In this document: positions 24,149 to 32,357 of the stretch, piece by piece
Layout: every line of letters starts with the position of its first letter
How positions within the stretch are numbered: the stretch's first letter is position 1
IMG/VR virus record: IMGVR_UViG_3300035034_000418
Location: 1 to 33,637 of that record
Strand: one strand, 5' to 3'
Length of the DNA stretch: 33,637 bases
Origin: a virus
Program-made: the position numbers and the translations under genes
The notes under the pieces: model-generated
What the model saw: only the letters and a program-made list of their open reading frames with translations
The model's database searches: none
Told to the model about the DNA's origin: nothing

Positions 24149-24921
24149 CTATAAATAGTCTGTAGGTATAAGATTTTTGAGTTTAATATTTTCGGCTGCT
24201 ATTGGTTTATATTTGTCTGGGTTCATCAACTTATCCATCTGACGCATATCTTTCATCGTTTTTATAAACTCTGCTCGTTTATCCTTATCCATCTTACTAA
24301 CAAACGAATAACTATCAGAACCTAATAAACGTTTCATATCTTCGGGTTTGAAATTTGAGGGTTGTATTATCTTTTTTAGGTTATGTTCGAATACAACCCC
24401 AACCTTTTGATCTGGCAACCTTTTCAAAATTACTCTTTGACCTTTCTTATTTCCTAATATCGCTTGTTTTCGAGACTTAGCAACTTGTGGTAATAGCAGA
24501 AAATCTTAATCCATTTGAAAAATTTCTTTGGGTCTTCAACAATCTGAGATGAAAAGTATCTGAACTCTATTGTATTTCGGCGACGGGTGGATTGTAAATT
24601 TGTACCGAATTATCAGGTTCTGGATTGTCATATTCCCAACTACCCACATCGTCGGGCGCGGGATATTTTTTTACAACCCATTCAAAATAATTAAACTCAA
24701 ATGGCAGAGGTTCAAATCTAATTAGGTGGTCTACAATCTTAGATTCGTAGCGCTGGGCCAGCTCATCTATATCCACATCATAAACCTTACCAAATTCAAA
24801 TTCTACTCCGAATGTTCCTGGTCCAAAAGCTTTTTGTCCGTGTTTTTTTTAAACCACGTTCAACGTCTCGTAATTTATCAAACGAAACCTTTTCAATCAA
24901 ACTTTTTAATTTCACACTCAT
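24149..24921 (-). pseudogene. One gene broken by three frameshifts (unknown function, amphipathic leader)
   Basis: Two separate ORFs here (24149-24427 and 24567-24776) and their flanks read as one protein if three single-base shifts are allowed. From ATG 24921: MSVKLKSLIEKVSFDKLRDV and ERGLKK, then a shift at an A8 run (24843-24850) to HGQKAFGPGTFGVEFEFG and DIDELAQRYESKIVDHLIRF. A second shift near 24590 leads to RRRNTIEFRYFSSQIVEDPK, and a third near 24507 leads to DFLLLPQVAKSRKQAILGN and the C-terminus ending LIPTDYL. The TFGVEFEF strand recalls amidoligase-like proteins, weakly. The start again has the leader helix. Decay or sequencing error are both possible; total length would be about 255 residues. 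Confidence 0.7.
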
Positions 24922-24938
24922 AGTTCTATAAGTATAGA

Positions 24939-25568
24939 CTATCGAGCATAATAATGTAATCTTACATGGTTGGTATATCCAAAATCTATCAATACCGGCA
25001 ATTCTTTTCCATTCCTTTTAACAACACCCCAACTACTAGGTCTTACTATATCGTCTACCTGCAGCTCTATGTTGCCGACTAAGTCTATTAGTTGAGAAAC
25101 ATATTCATGTTCCCACAAGTCATCCATACGTTCCTGTGAGATGCCGTGGTCGTAGTTATGAGCCATTCTATTTTGTGGGTCGTTTGCATTTAAAAAAGTT
25201 TCCAACTCATCCAACTTAATACCTAACAAATTTTCCAATTTCTTTTTGGCCCTTGACAAAGGTATGGCTAATTCCATTTCTATCCAATACGGTGAATCGT
25301 GCATATCGTCGTAGTCTAATACATCAGCTGTAATATCCATCAGTCCAAAATACCCATCGGTTTCGACTTGGTTTTGTGCTAAACCTTTAGGGTTATGAGC
25401 AACTTTAAGAACTTTTGTGGAGTCAATTTGAAATACGGTTCTTGATGAACCAGAACCTAATCGCTTCAACTTTTCATTGGCATATCGTTTTCGTGCTGCA
25501 TACGAAGGAATCGCATTAAACTTGGCCATTGAAAACGATTCCGGATAATCTTCATTTATAATTTTCAT
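24939..25568 (-). CDS. Protein kinase-like protein
   Basis: Residue numbers are counted from the farthest possible start (25631). LGSGSSRTVFQID (58-70) is a glycine-rich loop, VLKVAHN carries the nucleotide-binding Lys76, YWIEMELAIPL (115-125) is like a hinge, DDIVRPSSWGVV (193-204) takes the place of the catalytic loop, and VLIDFGYT (213-220) is the metal-binding DFG. The catalytic-loop HRD is not visible, so activity is uncertain. ATG 25568 is chosen because it overlaps the previous stop by only 17 bases and follows AAAGAAAG; ATG 25589 gives MNLTKESMKIINE, similar to the leader peptides. It directly follows the ADP-ribosyltransferase-like gene. It may be a virion-delivered host-takeover kinase; this is inference. 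Confidence 0.68.
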   Translation of the reverse strand: MKIINEDYPESFSMAKFNAIPSYAARKRYANEKLKRLGSGSSRTVFQIDSTKVLKVAHNPKGLAQNQVETDGYFGLMDITADVLDYDDMHDSPYWIEMELAIPLSRAKKKLENLLGIKLDELETFLNANDPQNRMAHNYDHGISQERMDDLWEHEYVSQLIDLVGNIELQVDDIVRPSSWGVVKRNGKELPVLIDFGYTNHVRLHYYAR

Positions 25569-26166
25569 ACTTTCTTTTGTTAAATTCATATGCTGCCAAT
25601 AAATGTTCCACGGCGCCTTCGTCGTTTTCATAAAAATTGTCTCTTGGGTATTTGTTAATACCTATTATCTTTTCGCCATTTTTAATTCTTTCTGCCCGTT
25701 TTCTGCTTCCATTAGAAAGTTTTAAATACCTATCTTTCATGTCTATAGTTTGTGGGTAGTACCCCCACTCCAACAACGAATTCCCTTCGGTAAATATATC
25801 TCTAGCAGATACCGTCTTAGATACAATCTTAAATTCGTTGTTTAATGAATTCTCTCCGTGGTCTTTAGCATATTGTCGTGATATTGTTACCCAATCACCA
25901 ACATTAATAGATGGTTTTATACCTTTTGGGATTGATCTATATATTTTCAAGTTTTGATTCGGCTTTCCTTTGAATGATTTAATCATGTGATACGCTCTAA
26001 TATCATCGGCTTCGCCGGTTGTATAATACCTTGCGCCGTTATGGGAGTAGAAGTCGTCGGGATATATCCCCCCCAATGTCACGTCATATAATGGTGAACC
26101 ACTGTCTTTATCAGGAGCAGAGTGTTGCCCTCTGTAAGACTCAATTATTAAATCCTTGAGATTCAT
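25552..26166 (-). CDS. ADP-ribosyltransferase-like protein with leader peptide
   Basis: From ATG 26166 (preferred over TTG 26187, giving MNLKDLIIESYRGQ) the protein is 204 residues. LKIYRSIPKG holds Arg77, GDWVTISRQYAKDHG holds Ser96, and LLEWGYYP holds Glu133. Together these give the R-S-E triad of ADP-ribosyltransferases, in the style found in phage head and polyvalent proteins. Such enzymes transfer ADP-ribose from NAD to host proteins. T4 Alt, a packaged ADP-ribosyltransferase with a cleaved N-terminal targeting peptide, is the obvious parallel: here MNLKDLIIE|S could be that peptide. The gene overlaps the membrane/coiled-coil gene upstream by 26 bases and the kinase-like gene downstream by 17. 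Confidence 0.72.
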   Translation of the reverse strand: MNLKDLIIESYRGQHSAPDKDSGSPLYDVTLGGIYPDDFYSHNGARYYTTGEADDIRAYHMIKSFKGKPNQNLKIYRSIPKGIKPSINVGDWVTISRQYAKDHGENSLNNEFKIVSKTVSARDIFTEGNSLLEWGYYPQTIDMKDRYLKLSNGSRKRAERIKNGEKIIGINKYPRDNFYENDEGAVEHLLAAYEFNKRKYENYK

Positions 26167-26713
26167 ATCGTATTCTGAGACTTTCAACGCCAGCTTCGAC
26201 TTCTTCGAATCTACGGTTGGATGTCGTCTGTTCGGATTTGAGAATTGCTATCGAAGAATCAATGGAATTCACTTTGTCTATAAGCTGGTGACCCTCCTTT
26301 TTGGTAAACATTTCGGTTTCTATCACGTATACCTTTGATGCCAATCCAGATACAATCTCCGAAACATATGCGTGTTTCGTTTCATTTATCGTAGACTTGG
26401 AGTATTGGAGACTACCCCATGTTACCAAGGCGATTAATATACCACACGCTCCGAACACGGAAGTCATCCCAATTTGTTTAGAGTCTTTGTAATTATCAAA
26501 TTTAGAATGTAACTTATCAGCGGTCGTATTCGAATGGGATAATAACTTCTCGGCCATTTCATTTGAGTGAAGCAATAGCTTTTCAAACTTATCAGATACA
26601 TTCGCTTCCATCTTATCGAACTTAGTATTTAAGTTGATGATTGCTTTCTCAGTATTCTCAATACGCTGTTTCAGATGAATTACGTCGGATTGTATGTGGT
26701 TGTTTTCTTCCAT
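26141..26713 (-). CDS. Coiled-coil protein with one transmembrane helix
   Basis: Residues 10-75 are a coiled coil with repeated helices (VIHLKQRIENTEKAIINLNT, HSNEMAEKLLSHSNTTADKL, a near-repeat of LLLHSNEMAEKLLSHSNTTA). A hydrophobic segment FGACGILIALVTWGSLQY (about 87-104) would cross a membrane. A second coiled-coil part follows (GHQLIDKVNSIDSSIAILKS, RRFEEVEAGVESLRIRYESQ). It has no signal peptide. Holin/spanin-associated or DNA-injection membrane proteins can look like this, but no family is recognised. It overlaps the ADP-ribosyltransferase-like gene. A TATATTTATA motif at 26749-26758 lies about 35 bases upstream. Confidence 0.78.
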   Translation of the reverse strand: MEENNHIQSDVIHLKQRIENTEKAIINLNTKFDKMEANVSDKFEKLLLHSNEMAEKLLSHSNTTADKLHSKFDNYKDSKQIGMTSVFGACGILIALVTWGSLQYSKSTINETKHAYVSEIVSGLASKVYVIETEMFTKKEGHQLIDKVNSIDSSIAILKSEQTTSNRRFEEVEAGVESLRIRYESQGFNN

Positions 26714-26795
26714 AATGTTTTATAAATCGTTATATACGTTTAGTTGACTATAAATATAACAATTTTATAAAAACGTGTGACATTGTAACTATAGA

Positions 26796-28448
26796 TTAGA
26801 GATTTCTATTATAACTCCTCCATATATACTTTATATTCCCACAGTCATATATTTTATCATAGCCGTTTAACTGCATATTCTCATACTCTGACAACTCAGT
26901 GTGAAATACTTTCAATTTCTTATGCAAAATCGATTTTCTAAAATTGAAACGGTGGTGTCTTATATTATAACCATTCTTGTAATACCAATAGTTTACCTGA
27001 GTTAAATGTGAAAAGACGAAACCCATCTTATCATACACCGATTGGTGAACAGCGGTAAACCTTCTATCTGCATATGTAACCACTGTGTTCGGTGAGTTGG
27101 TTCTAATGAAATGTTTAAATAATTTACTGGCGATTCCAATTATATTTGTTTTTGTAGCAAACCTCATCAATTCGAATTCTGATGGTGATGGGTGACTCCC
27201 CAGTGATATTCTACCACTTCCAAATGTCATAACCGCTACCAATTCGTCATTGTAATACGCGCCATATCGTATTGAACTCTTATCGTTTCCTTGTATATGA
27301 TGTGATTCTAAGAAGTCCCGTTTTGTATTAGGTGAAATTTCTTTAATTATACACTTTCTGGCATAAATCTTGTAATTCACACACCCCAATTTATGTCTCA
27401 GCTTTTCTTTTATAACATCTTTCTTGTTAATCCATTCATCTTCAAATATATGAATTAACTGAACACCCATCTCTTCACATAATTCGGTCTTTTGTAAATG
27501 ATATAGTTTATCGACTGATGAATATGAGTGATAATATAGTGAGTTGTATTCAATCGCTATTTTCTTATTCTCTATATATATGTCCAATTCTCGGTCTTTA
27601 ATTACGTCTCTACGGTGTTGAGTGAGTTGATTCGGCGGCATAATCTCTTCTAAGAATTCTACAATCTCATTCTCACATACCGACCCTTTATTTAAGGGAT
27701 AACAATTTAGACATCTAGGAAGATGTCCACCGTCAATGTGATCTTTAAATTCACAGTCACATCTTAAACATTTAAACTTGTAATGATTCCTTCGGTCGGT
27801 TGTGATGTATTCATCAAACTCGAATAATGGAACTACCTTTAAATTCAATTTATGAACGGTCTGTAGCTTATTATAAAAACTCTTTTTATATGATTGATGC
27901 TTTCGATCCTGAATTTCTCTGACCTGAGACGGATGAGTTACTCCGTAGTTGTTCGTATAGTAGTTACATATCTTTTGTTTGATTTCATCAGATGCAAACA
28001 CATTATCGACTCCATAACGTTCGTTTACAGTATCCTTTACAGCTTTTTTGGTAGATTCCAACTGTGACATGTTATCCACTCCGAATTTATCTTTTATATG
28101 TTGTTTGAACTCATCGGTTTTAAAATATGAATCCGTCCCGTAATGATCAATACAACTCTGTTTAATCTTTTTCTTAACATGATCAGATTTAGATACGTTA
28201 TCCACTCCGTATTTTTTTATACATGTAGATTTGGCTTTGTTTGGATTTACGAAACTACCATTACCGTAGCGTTCGAGCTTTGTTTGTTGTATCTTCGACA
28301 ACCTATCCACATCGTTTGCTGTATATTGGGATGAACATTTACCGTTACAAAACTTCTGCGCTCGTGATATCAAGCTTTCAAATTCACTGCCACAGTGTTG
28401 ACAATGTTGAGTGTGCCAATATTTTGGATTTTTGTCATTCGTAACCAT
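26796..28448 (-). CDS. Large Vsr-like homing endonuclease (copy 1)
   Basis: This 550-residue protein has an N-terminal zinc finger (CQHCGSEFE, FCNGKCSS). A series of about five DNA-binding repeats of the form (I/V)xxRYGVDNVxxSDxxKxK follows (about 45-180), with a second zinc finger (CLRCDCEF, CLNC) at 227-249. The Vsr-type nuclease core is RELDIYIENKKIAIEYNSLYY (286-306), then LIHIFEDEW. A conserved C-terminal domain follows (SHHIQGNDKSSIRYGAYYND, VVTYADRRFTA, YDKIYDCGNIKYIWR). Free-standing homing endonucleases cut phage genomes that lack them and spread by repair. It lies directly after the tail tube gene. AGGTTGAG sits before ATG 28448, and reading is intact, so it is probably functional. 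Confidence 0.86.
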   Translation of the reverse strand: MVTNDKNPKYWHTQHCQHCGSEFESLISRAQKFCNGKCSSQYTANDVDRLSKIQQTKLERYGNGSFVNPNKAKSTCIKKYGVDNVSKSDHVKKKIKQSCIDHYGTDSYFKTDEFKQHIKDKFGVDNMSQLESTKKAVKDTVNERYGVDNVFASDEIKQKICNYYTNNYGVTHPSQVREIQDRKHQSYKKSFYNKLQTVHKLNLKVVPLFEFDEYITTDRRNHYKFKCLRCDCEFKDHIDGGHLPRCLNCYPLNKGSVCENEIVEFLEEIMPPNQLTQHRRDVIKDRELDIYIENKKIAIEYNSLYYHSYSSVDKLYHLQKTELCEEMGVQLIHIFEDEWINKKDVIKEKLRHKLGCVNYKIYARKCIIKEISPNTKRDFLESHHIQGNDKSSIRYGAYYNDELVAVMTFGSGRISLGSHPSPSEFELMRFATKTNIIGIASKLFKHFIRTNSPNTVVTYADRRFTAVHQSVYDKMGFVFSHLTQVNYWYYKNGYNIRHHRFNFRKSILHKKLKVFHTELSEYENMQLNGYDKIYDCGNIKYIWRSYNRNL

Positions 28449-28520
28449 CTCAACCTATAACTATATCATAAATATATGAAATGCCAAGACGTTTTATCTA
28501 TAAAAAACCAACGGACATAA

Positions 28521-28547
28521 AAAAACCCTCAAATAATGAGGGTTTTT
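28521..28547 (-). terminator. Terminator after the tail tube gene
   Basis: AAAAACCCTC (28521-28530) pairs with GAGGGTTTTT (28538-28547) with a 7-base loop; on the minus strand a run of T residues follows (GGTTTTTTTATG). It lies 26 bases after the tail tube stop at 28573 and keeps tail tube transcription out of the endonuclease gene. Confidence 0.88.
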
Positions 28548-28572
28548 CGTTAATTTTATTAAAAAACTTTTT

Positions 28573-29069
28573 TTAATATTGTAAAATAGCATAGTCAAAT
28601 GCTAACGTGCAGTTAACCATTACTGGCTCACCATTACTCCAATCCATTCCGTTAAAGTTGGCACTTGCAACAAATGCACCTTTCAATGTCCACTCTTCAA
28701 CTTTATCACCTACAGGACCGAGAACATTGATAGTAATATCCTTTTTATAAAAATCAGCGTAACCGTCTCTACCTGTAACGGATTCGTGTGATAAACGAAT
28801 CCACTCCATAACTGCTTGTGCAGCCGAAGGAACGATTGGGTCGTAAAGTGTGATATCAAGATCAGCCCACTCTGACTTACCCTTTAGTTTACGGTAGACA
28901 TTGATGTGGTCCAATTTGATTGGATTGTTGTTAATTTGTGGTCTAGCTGCTGTCTTGATAAGATATGCAGGAATTCCATCAATATACATGATAAAACGAT
29001 TTTGAACTTTTGGTTCAAAAGCGGTAAGAGAATAAAAAAAATTTCATTAGCTTCCAATAAGTCTGCCAT
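28573..29069 (-). CDS. 19: Tail tube protein (gp19-type), frame broken at a T8 run
   Basis: The long open part (from ATG 28989) is IMYIDGIPAYLIKTAARPQI, DHINVYRKLKGKSEWADLDI, TLYDPIVPSAAQAVMEWIRL and TLAFDYAILQY, a clear gp19-type tail tube protein. The true N-terminus is in another frame: ATG 29069, after AGAGGATC, gives MADLLEANEIFF; after the T8 run (29034-29041) the frame YSLTAFEPKVQNRFIMYID continues. Joining them needs one extra T or two fewer. The tube protein is essential for a contractile tail, so either the assembly has an indel, or the phage slips at this run. Two endonuclease genes flank it, one on each side. Confidence 0.85.
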
Positions 29070-29222
29070 GTTTTCGATCCTCTATTTAAGTTATTGTTGA
29101 TAGACCTTTATAATACTGTATAATATCGGTCTAATCATAAGTATAAAAGATATTCAGTTATATTGACAATTTTTTATAACAATGTTGATAGTTATTGCTA
29201 TTGAACCTAAAGAATAAATATC

Positions 29223-30719
29223 ATGGGAAGGCCAAGAAAAAATCCACTGACAATTAAAAAGATATGTGAACATTGTAATAAGGAATTTGAAATTTCATAT
29301 AACAAGAAGAATCAGAGATTTTGCAACAAACACTGTTCGAACTCATGCAATACAACTAAAGATAAGATACGGAAATCTCAAAATATTACATTTGATAAAA
29401 AATACGGCGGACATCCAATGACAACTGACAATGTAAAAAAGAATTTTCAGTCCGCTATGGAATCTAAATATGGAGTAAAACATGCTCTTCAAAACTCCAA
29501 CATACTCAAAACCATGAAATCCACTAAAATTGAGAGATATGGAGATGAGAATTACAACAACGAAGAGAAAAGAAAACAAACCTGTCTACAGAGATATGAC
29601 GTTGATAACATAAGAAAATGTGAGTGGTATAAACCTATATTGGCAGACCACCGAAGAAATAACCATTATGAGTATCTATTAAACTATTTCAAAGAGAGAA
29701 AATTAACTCTTCTTACTACACCGCAAGATTATAATGGTATCTGGTCAGGCGACAAATATGAATTTTGTTGTGATGATTGTAATAATAGATTCGTGAGGCC
29801 GTTATATTCTATTGCAAGCATAGAATGTGACGTATGTAATCCCAGCCCAAGATATAAAGAAGAGAACTCCTTACATACATTTCTATTAGAAACGTGTAAC
29901 GATTTAATAATAGAACGTAGAAACCGAATAATACTGAAAGGTCAAGAGTTGGATTTTTTAATACACAAAAAAAGATTAGCAATTGAGTATAATGGGTTAT
30001 ACTGGCATTCAGAATCTAGAGGAAAAAATAAAATATATCATTTAAATAAAACCGTTCGGAGTTTAACTATGGGATATAATTTAATACATATATTTGATTA
30101 TGAATGGAATACAAAACAGGAAATTGTAAAGAGTATAATTCGTTCAAAAATTGGTGAGAAGGTAGAATTGTTATACGCCAGAAATTTCAAAGTTAAACAA
30201 GTCGAATCTAACATTTCAAATTCATTCTTAATCAACAATCATATACAAGGAAAAGACAACGCTCCTATAAGATATGGGTTGTTTAACAAACATGATGAAT
30301 TAATGTCATTGATGACATTCCGCAAGTCTAGGTTTGATAAATCTGTAGAATATGAGTTGAGTCGTTTTTGTAATATATTAAACGTTTCTATCACAGGTGG
30401 AGCAAGTAAATTATATTCCCATTTTGTTAAGAATCATAATCCCAACAGCGTAATATCATATTCCGATAGAAGATATTTCGATGGAAATTTATATAACGTA
30501 TTAGGATTCGATTTTATCAACAATACTGCGCCTGGATTCCATTTTGTTTCGCCGGATTATAAAACACTATACAATTGGCAACAGTTCCAAAAACATATGT
30601 TGAAAGATAAACTAACAGGGTTCGATCCAAATTTGACCGCATGGGAGAATATGAAAAACCACGGCTTTGACCGAATATGGGATTGTGGAAATTCCAAATG
30701 GATATGGAAGTCTACTTAA
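29223..30719 (+). CDS. Large Vsr-like homing endonuclease (copy 2), plus strand
   Basis: The 498-residue protein is the same family as the 26796-28448 product: zinc finger (CEHCNKEFE, FCNKHCSN), repeats (IERYGDENYNN, LQRYDVDNIRK), a second zinc finger (CCDDCNNRF, CDVC) and the nuclease core KGQELDFLIHKKRLAIEYNG (about 239-258) with LYWHSES and LIHIFDYEW. The C-terminal domain (NNHIQGKDNAPIRYGLF, VISYSDRRYFDG, FDRIWDCGNSKWIWKS) is closely alike. It is inserted between the tail tube gene and the 73-residue gene, on the opposite strand. Its stop overlaps the stop of the convergent gene over TTAA (30716-30719). TTGACA at 29163 with a weak -10 about 17-18 bases on is a possible promoter. Confidence 0.86.
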   Translation: MGRPRKNPLTIKKICEHCNKEFEISYNKKNQRFCNKHCSNSCNTTKDKIRKSQNITFDKKYGGHPMTTDNVKKNFQSAMESKYGVKHALQNSNILKTMKSTKIERYGDENYNNEEKRKQTCLQRYDVDNIRKCEWYKPILADHRRNNHYEYLLNYFKERKLTLLTTPQDYNGIWSGDKYEFCCDDCNNRFVRPLYSIASIECDVCNPSPRYKEENSLHTFLLETCNDLIIERRNRIILKGQELDFLIHKKRLAIEYNGLYWHSESRGKNKIYHLNKTVRSLTMGYNLIHIFDYEWNTKQEIVKSIIRSKIGEKVELLYARNFKVKQVESNISNSFLINNHIQGKDNAPIRYGLFNKHDELMSLMTFRKSRFDKSVEYELSRFCNILNVSITGGASKLYSHFVKNHNPNSVISYSDRRYFDGNLYNVLGFDFINNTAPGFHFVSPDYKTLYNWQQFQKHMLKDKLTGFDPNLTAWENMKNHGFDRIWDCGNSKWIWKST

Positions 30720-30937
30720 CGAGTCTTTTTTTGAAGGGTAGGATGGCGTGTGTAAGACGCTTGTCGTATTTCTACTTCATAAGCATTTCCATCGGTCATT
30801 CTTACAAGAGCTGCCATGCCGTCTACTGTTGTCGAAACCTCAACAACTTTGTCTACACCTGACATTTTCTTCAATTCCTGTATAAAGTTCACTATACGTG
30901 TAGGTCTTGACTCTTGTAATAGTGATTTTAAGTTCAT
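30716..30937 (-). CDS. 73-residue protein with leader-type N-terminus
   Basis: The protein begins MNLKSLLQE|SRPTR, which fits the short leader pattern ending in LxE, then a small alpha/beta domain: RIVNFIQELKKMSGVDKVVE, VSTTVDGMAALVRMTDGNAY, EVEIRQASYTRH. If the leader is removed, about 64 residues remain. The function is unknown. Its stop overlaps the stop of the plus-strand endonuclease, so the endonuclease gene abuts it exactly. Confidence 0.72.
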   Translation of the reverse strand: MNLKSLLQESRPTRIVNFIQELKKMSGVDKVVEVSTTVDGMAALVRMTDGNAYEVEIRQASYTRHPTLQKKTR

Positions 30938-30957
30938 TTGATAAGATTTAACGGGTT

Positions 30958-31458
30958 TTAACGAAGTTCTGATATAACTTCACGTATACACTCTCTAATA
31001 AGAGATTTCAATTTAGATTCTTGTAGGTCTTCTGGCCAGATAAGTTCTCCTGGTTGTACCTTACCATTTGTTGATATAATATCATAAACTTGACCGCTGA
31101 CTTCTCTAGCTTTTTCTAAAGCCATTGTTTGTGCTTCTCCGTCACCATACTTTGAGAACGGAAATGAGATATATTTTCCATTTTTCAACTTTACGACATA
31201 TCCCAAACGTGACTGTGTGTTCTCACGTATAACATTAAGACCACCCGTTAAAGCCTCACCCAAATGAGCGCCTGATTGTAATTGTGAATTTATCTCATCA
31301 ATGTCATAATCAGCGCCGGCTTCACCGGCATCAACTTTAGTAACTTTACTGTTTTCAACAGTTACTTGGATTTCTTTATCACCGTCATATACAGTAACGT
31401 CTTTAGTACCCACTAAATCGGGCGCTTTTAGATAATAGTTTTTTGTTGAGTCTTCCAT
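30958..31458 (-). CDS. Hypothetical protein with leader-type helix at its C-terminus
   Basis: This 166-residue protein has an N-terminal beta-rich part (DVTVYDGDKEIQVTVENSKV), a middle alpha/beta part (RLGYVVKLKNGKYISFPFSK, YGDGEAQTMALEKAREVSGQ) and ends LQESKLKSLIRECIREVISE then LR (residues 145-166). This last helix is nearly the same as the N-terminal leader of the 32583-32834 product (MNKSKLKSIIRECVTEILSE), but at the other end. A swap of the helix to the C-terminus while keeping its sequence suggests that it works as a portable sorting tag. The gene starts 1 base after the stop of the upstream gene (31460). No other function is recognised. Confidence 0.75.
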   Translation of the reverse strand: MEDSTKNYYLKAPDLVGTKDVTVYDGDKEIQVTVENSKVTKVDAGEAGADYDIDEINSQLQSGAHLGEALTGGLNVIRENTQSRLGYVVKLKNGKYISFPFSKYGDGEAQTMALEKAREVSGQVYDIISTNGKVQPGELIWPEDLQESKLKSLIRECIREVISELR

Positions 31459-31459
31459 A

Positions 31460-32278
31460 TTATATGATTCCCGACTCTTTAATTGCTTTGTGTATAGAGT
31501 CTCTTACATTATCATTGGTGTAATATACGTCTGATAACGTTTCAACTATAAAACCCCAAGATTGACCTGATACATTTTCAACATACTTCTCAGCTAACTC
31601 CAGCAATACATTTGAATGTAACATTGGAAGTTTGGAATATAAATCTTTTCTTGATAATGAATCAGTATCTTCATAAAGATATTTCATAAATTGTGAGGTA
31701 TCAACCGATGGAGCATTTGTGGATACAAAGCCAATCGGTTTCAATGGTGTAATCCCAGCAAAACCCATCATTCTTTCAGTTACAAGAGACTTCTCATGAA
31801 CTTTAAACTTTGTGATTTTGTGTGTCATACCCAAAGTTTCTCGTCTAGTATCTTCATTCAGAGAACCATAACGTTCATCAGCATTCTTTTGTGCTATTGG
31901 GTCATGTTCCGAACTATCAGCCGCTAGTTGGATATAATAATTCTCATGTTCGTCTTCATACAACTCAACAGTTGGTTCACCCGTGAAACCAACAACGCCG
32001 TTTCCATTTGAACTTCTAATTACAACTCCGGTTTTATTTTCAATTCCCATTACTTCACCCATTGCGCCTGGAACTTTACTTTCCACACTAACGCCTCTGT
32101 CTAACGCGTCTTTCAGTTCAGTGTAAAACTGGTCTGGGTTTTCGTTTGTCGTAATAACTCCCGCACCGTGGTGTTCATTGATAGTAGATGGAGTGTTGGT
32201 TACAAACCCAAGGCTTGGCATTGGGTGAATTCCGGCTAAGCCAAGAACACGTTCATTTAAAAGCTGTTTGTTTTTCAT
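31460..32278 (-). CDS. Hypothetical protein with an internal duplicated motif
   Basis: The 272-residue protein has the same short motif at two places: LLNERVLGLAGIHPMPSLGF (6-25) and LVTERMMGFAGITPLKPIGF (165-184), each followed by a VxTNxPS-type tail. Both have a (L/V)xE|R step that could be a protease site. Between them is a beta-rich segment (GVVIRSSNGNGVVGFTGEPT, VELYEDEHENYYIQLAADSS). The C-terminal part is helical (YSKLPMLHSNVLLELAEKYV). A polyprotein-like or tandem-domain virion protein is one reading; the function is unknown. The upstream region has the TATATTTATA motif (32286-32295). Confidence 0.75.
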   Translation of the reverse strand: MKNKQLLNERVLGLAGIHPMPSLGFVTNTPSTINEHHGAGVITTNENPDQFYTELKDALDRGVSVESKVPGAMGEVMGIENKTGVVIRSSNGNGVVGFTGEPTVELYEDEHENYYIQLAADSSEHDPIAQKNADERYGSLNEDTRRETLGMTHKITKFKVHEKSLVTERMMGFAGITPLKPIGFVSTNAPSVDTSQFMKYLYEDTDSLSRKDLYSKLPMLHSNVLLELAEKYVENVSGQSWGFIVETLSDVYYTNDNVRDSIHKAIKESGII

Positions 32279-32285
32279 AGTTAAC

Positions 32286-32295
32286 TATAAATATA
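32286..32295 (-). promoter_or_regulatory. TATATTTATA motif before the 272-aa gene
   Basis: The minus strand reads AACCTATATTTATAGTTAAC then TATG. The motif is 7 bases before the start codon and lies directly after a terminator (32305-32338), the place where a promoter is needed. Confidence 0.4.
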
Positions 32296-32304
32296 GGTTA
32301 ACAC

Positions 32305-32338
32305 AAAAAAACCATCAACATTAAATCGATGGTTTTTT
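32305..32338. terminator. Bidirectional-type terminator after the 52-aa membrane protein
   Basis: AAAAAACCATC pairs with GATGGTTTTTT around an 11-base loop (CCATC 32312-32316 with GATGG 32328-32332, plus A/T extension). On the minus strand the T-run follows the stem. It lies 20 bases after the stop at 32358. Confidence 0.85.
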
Positions 32339-32357
32339 GATATGAGGGTTTTACTTG

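Noticed and set aside
24149-24776. Two independent small genes (24149-24427 and 24567-24776)
   Set aside because: The first starts only at TTG, both lack ribosome binding sites, and the intervening and upstream sequence reads as the same protein in shifted frames.
28884-29069. Separate 61-residue gene MADLLEANEIFF...
   Set aside because: It is the N-terminus of the tail tube gene up to the T8 run; after the run this frame gives no protein-like sequence.
30617-30632. tRNA T-loop-like GGTTCGATCC
   Set aside because: It lies inside the endonuclease coding sequence (TGFDPN), and no acceptor or anticodon stem can be drawn around it.
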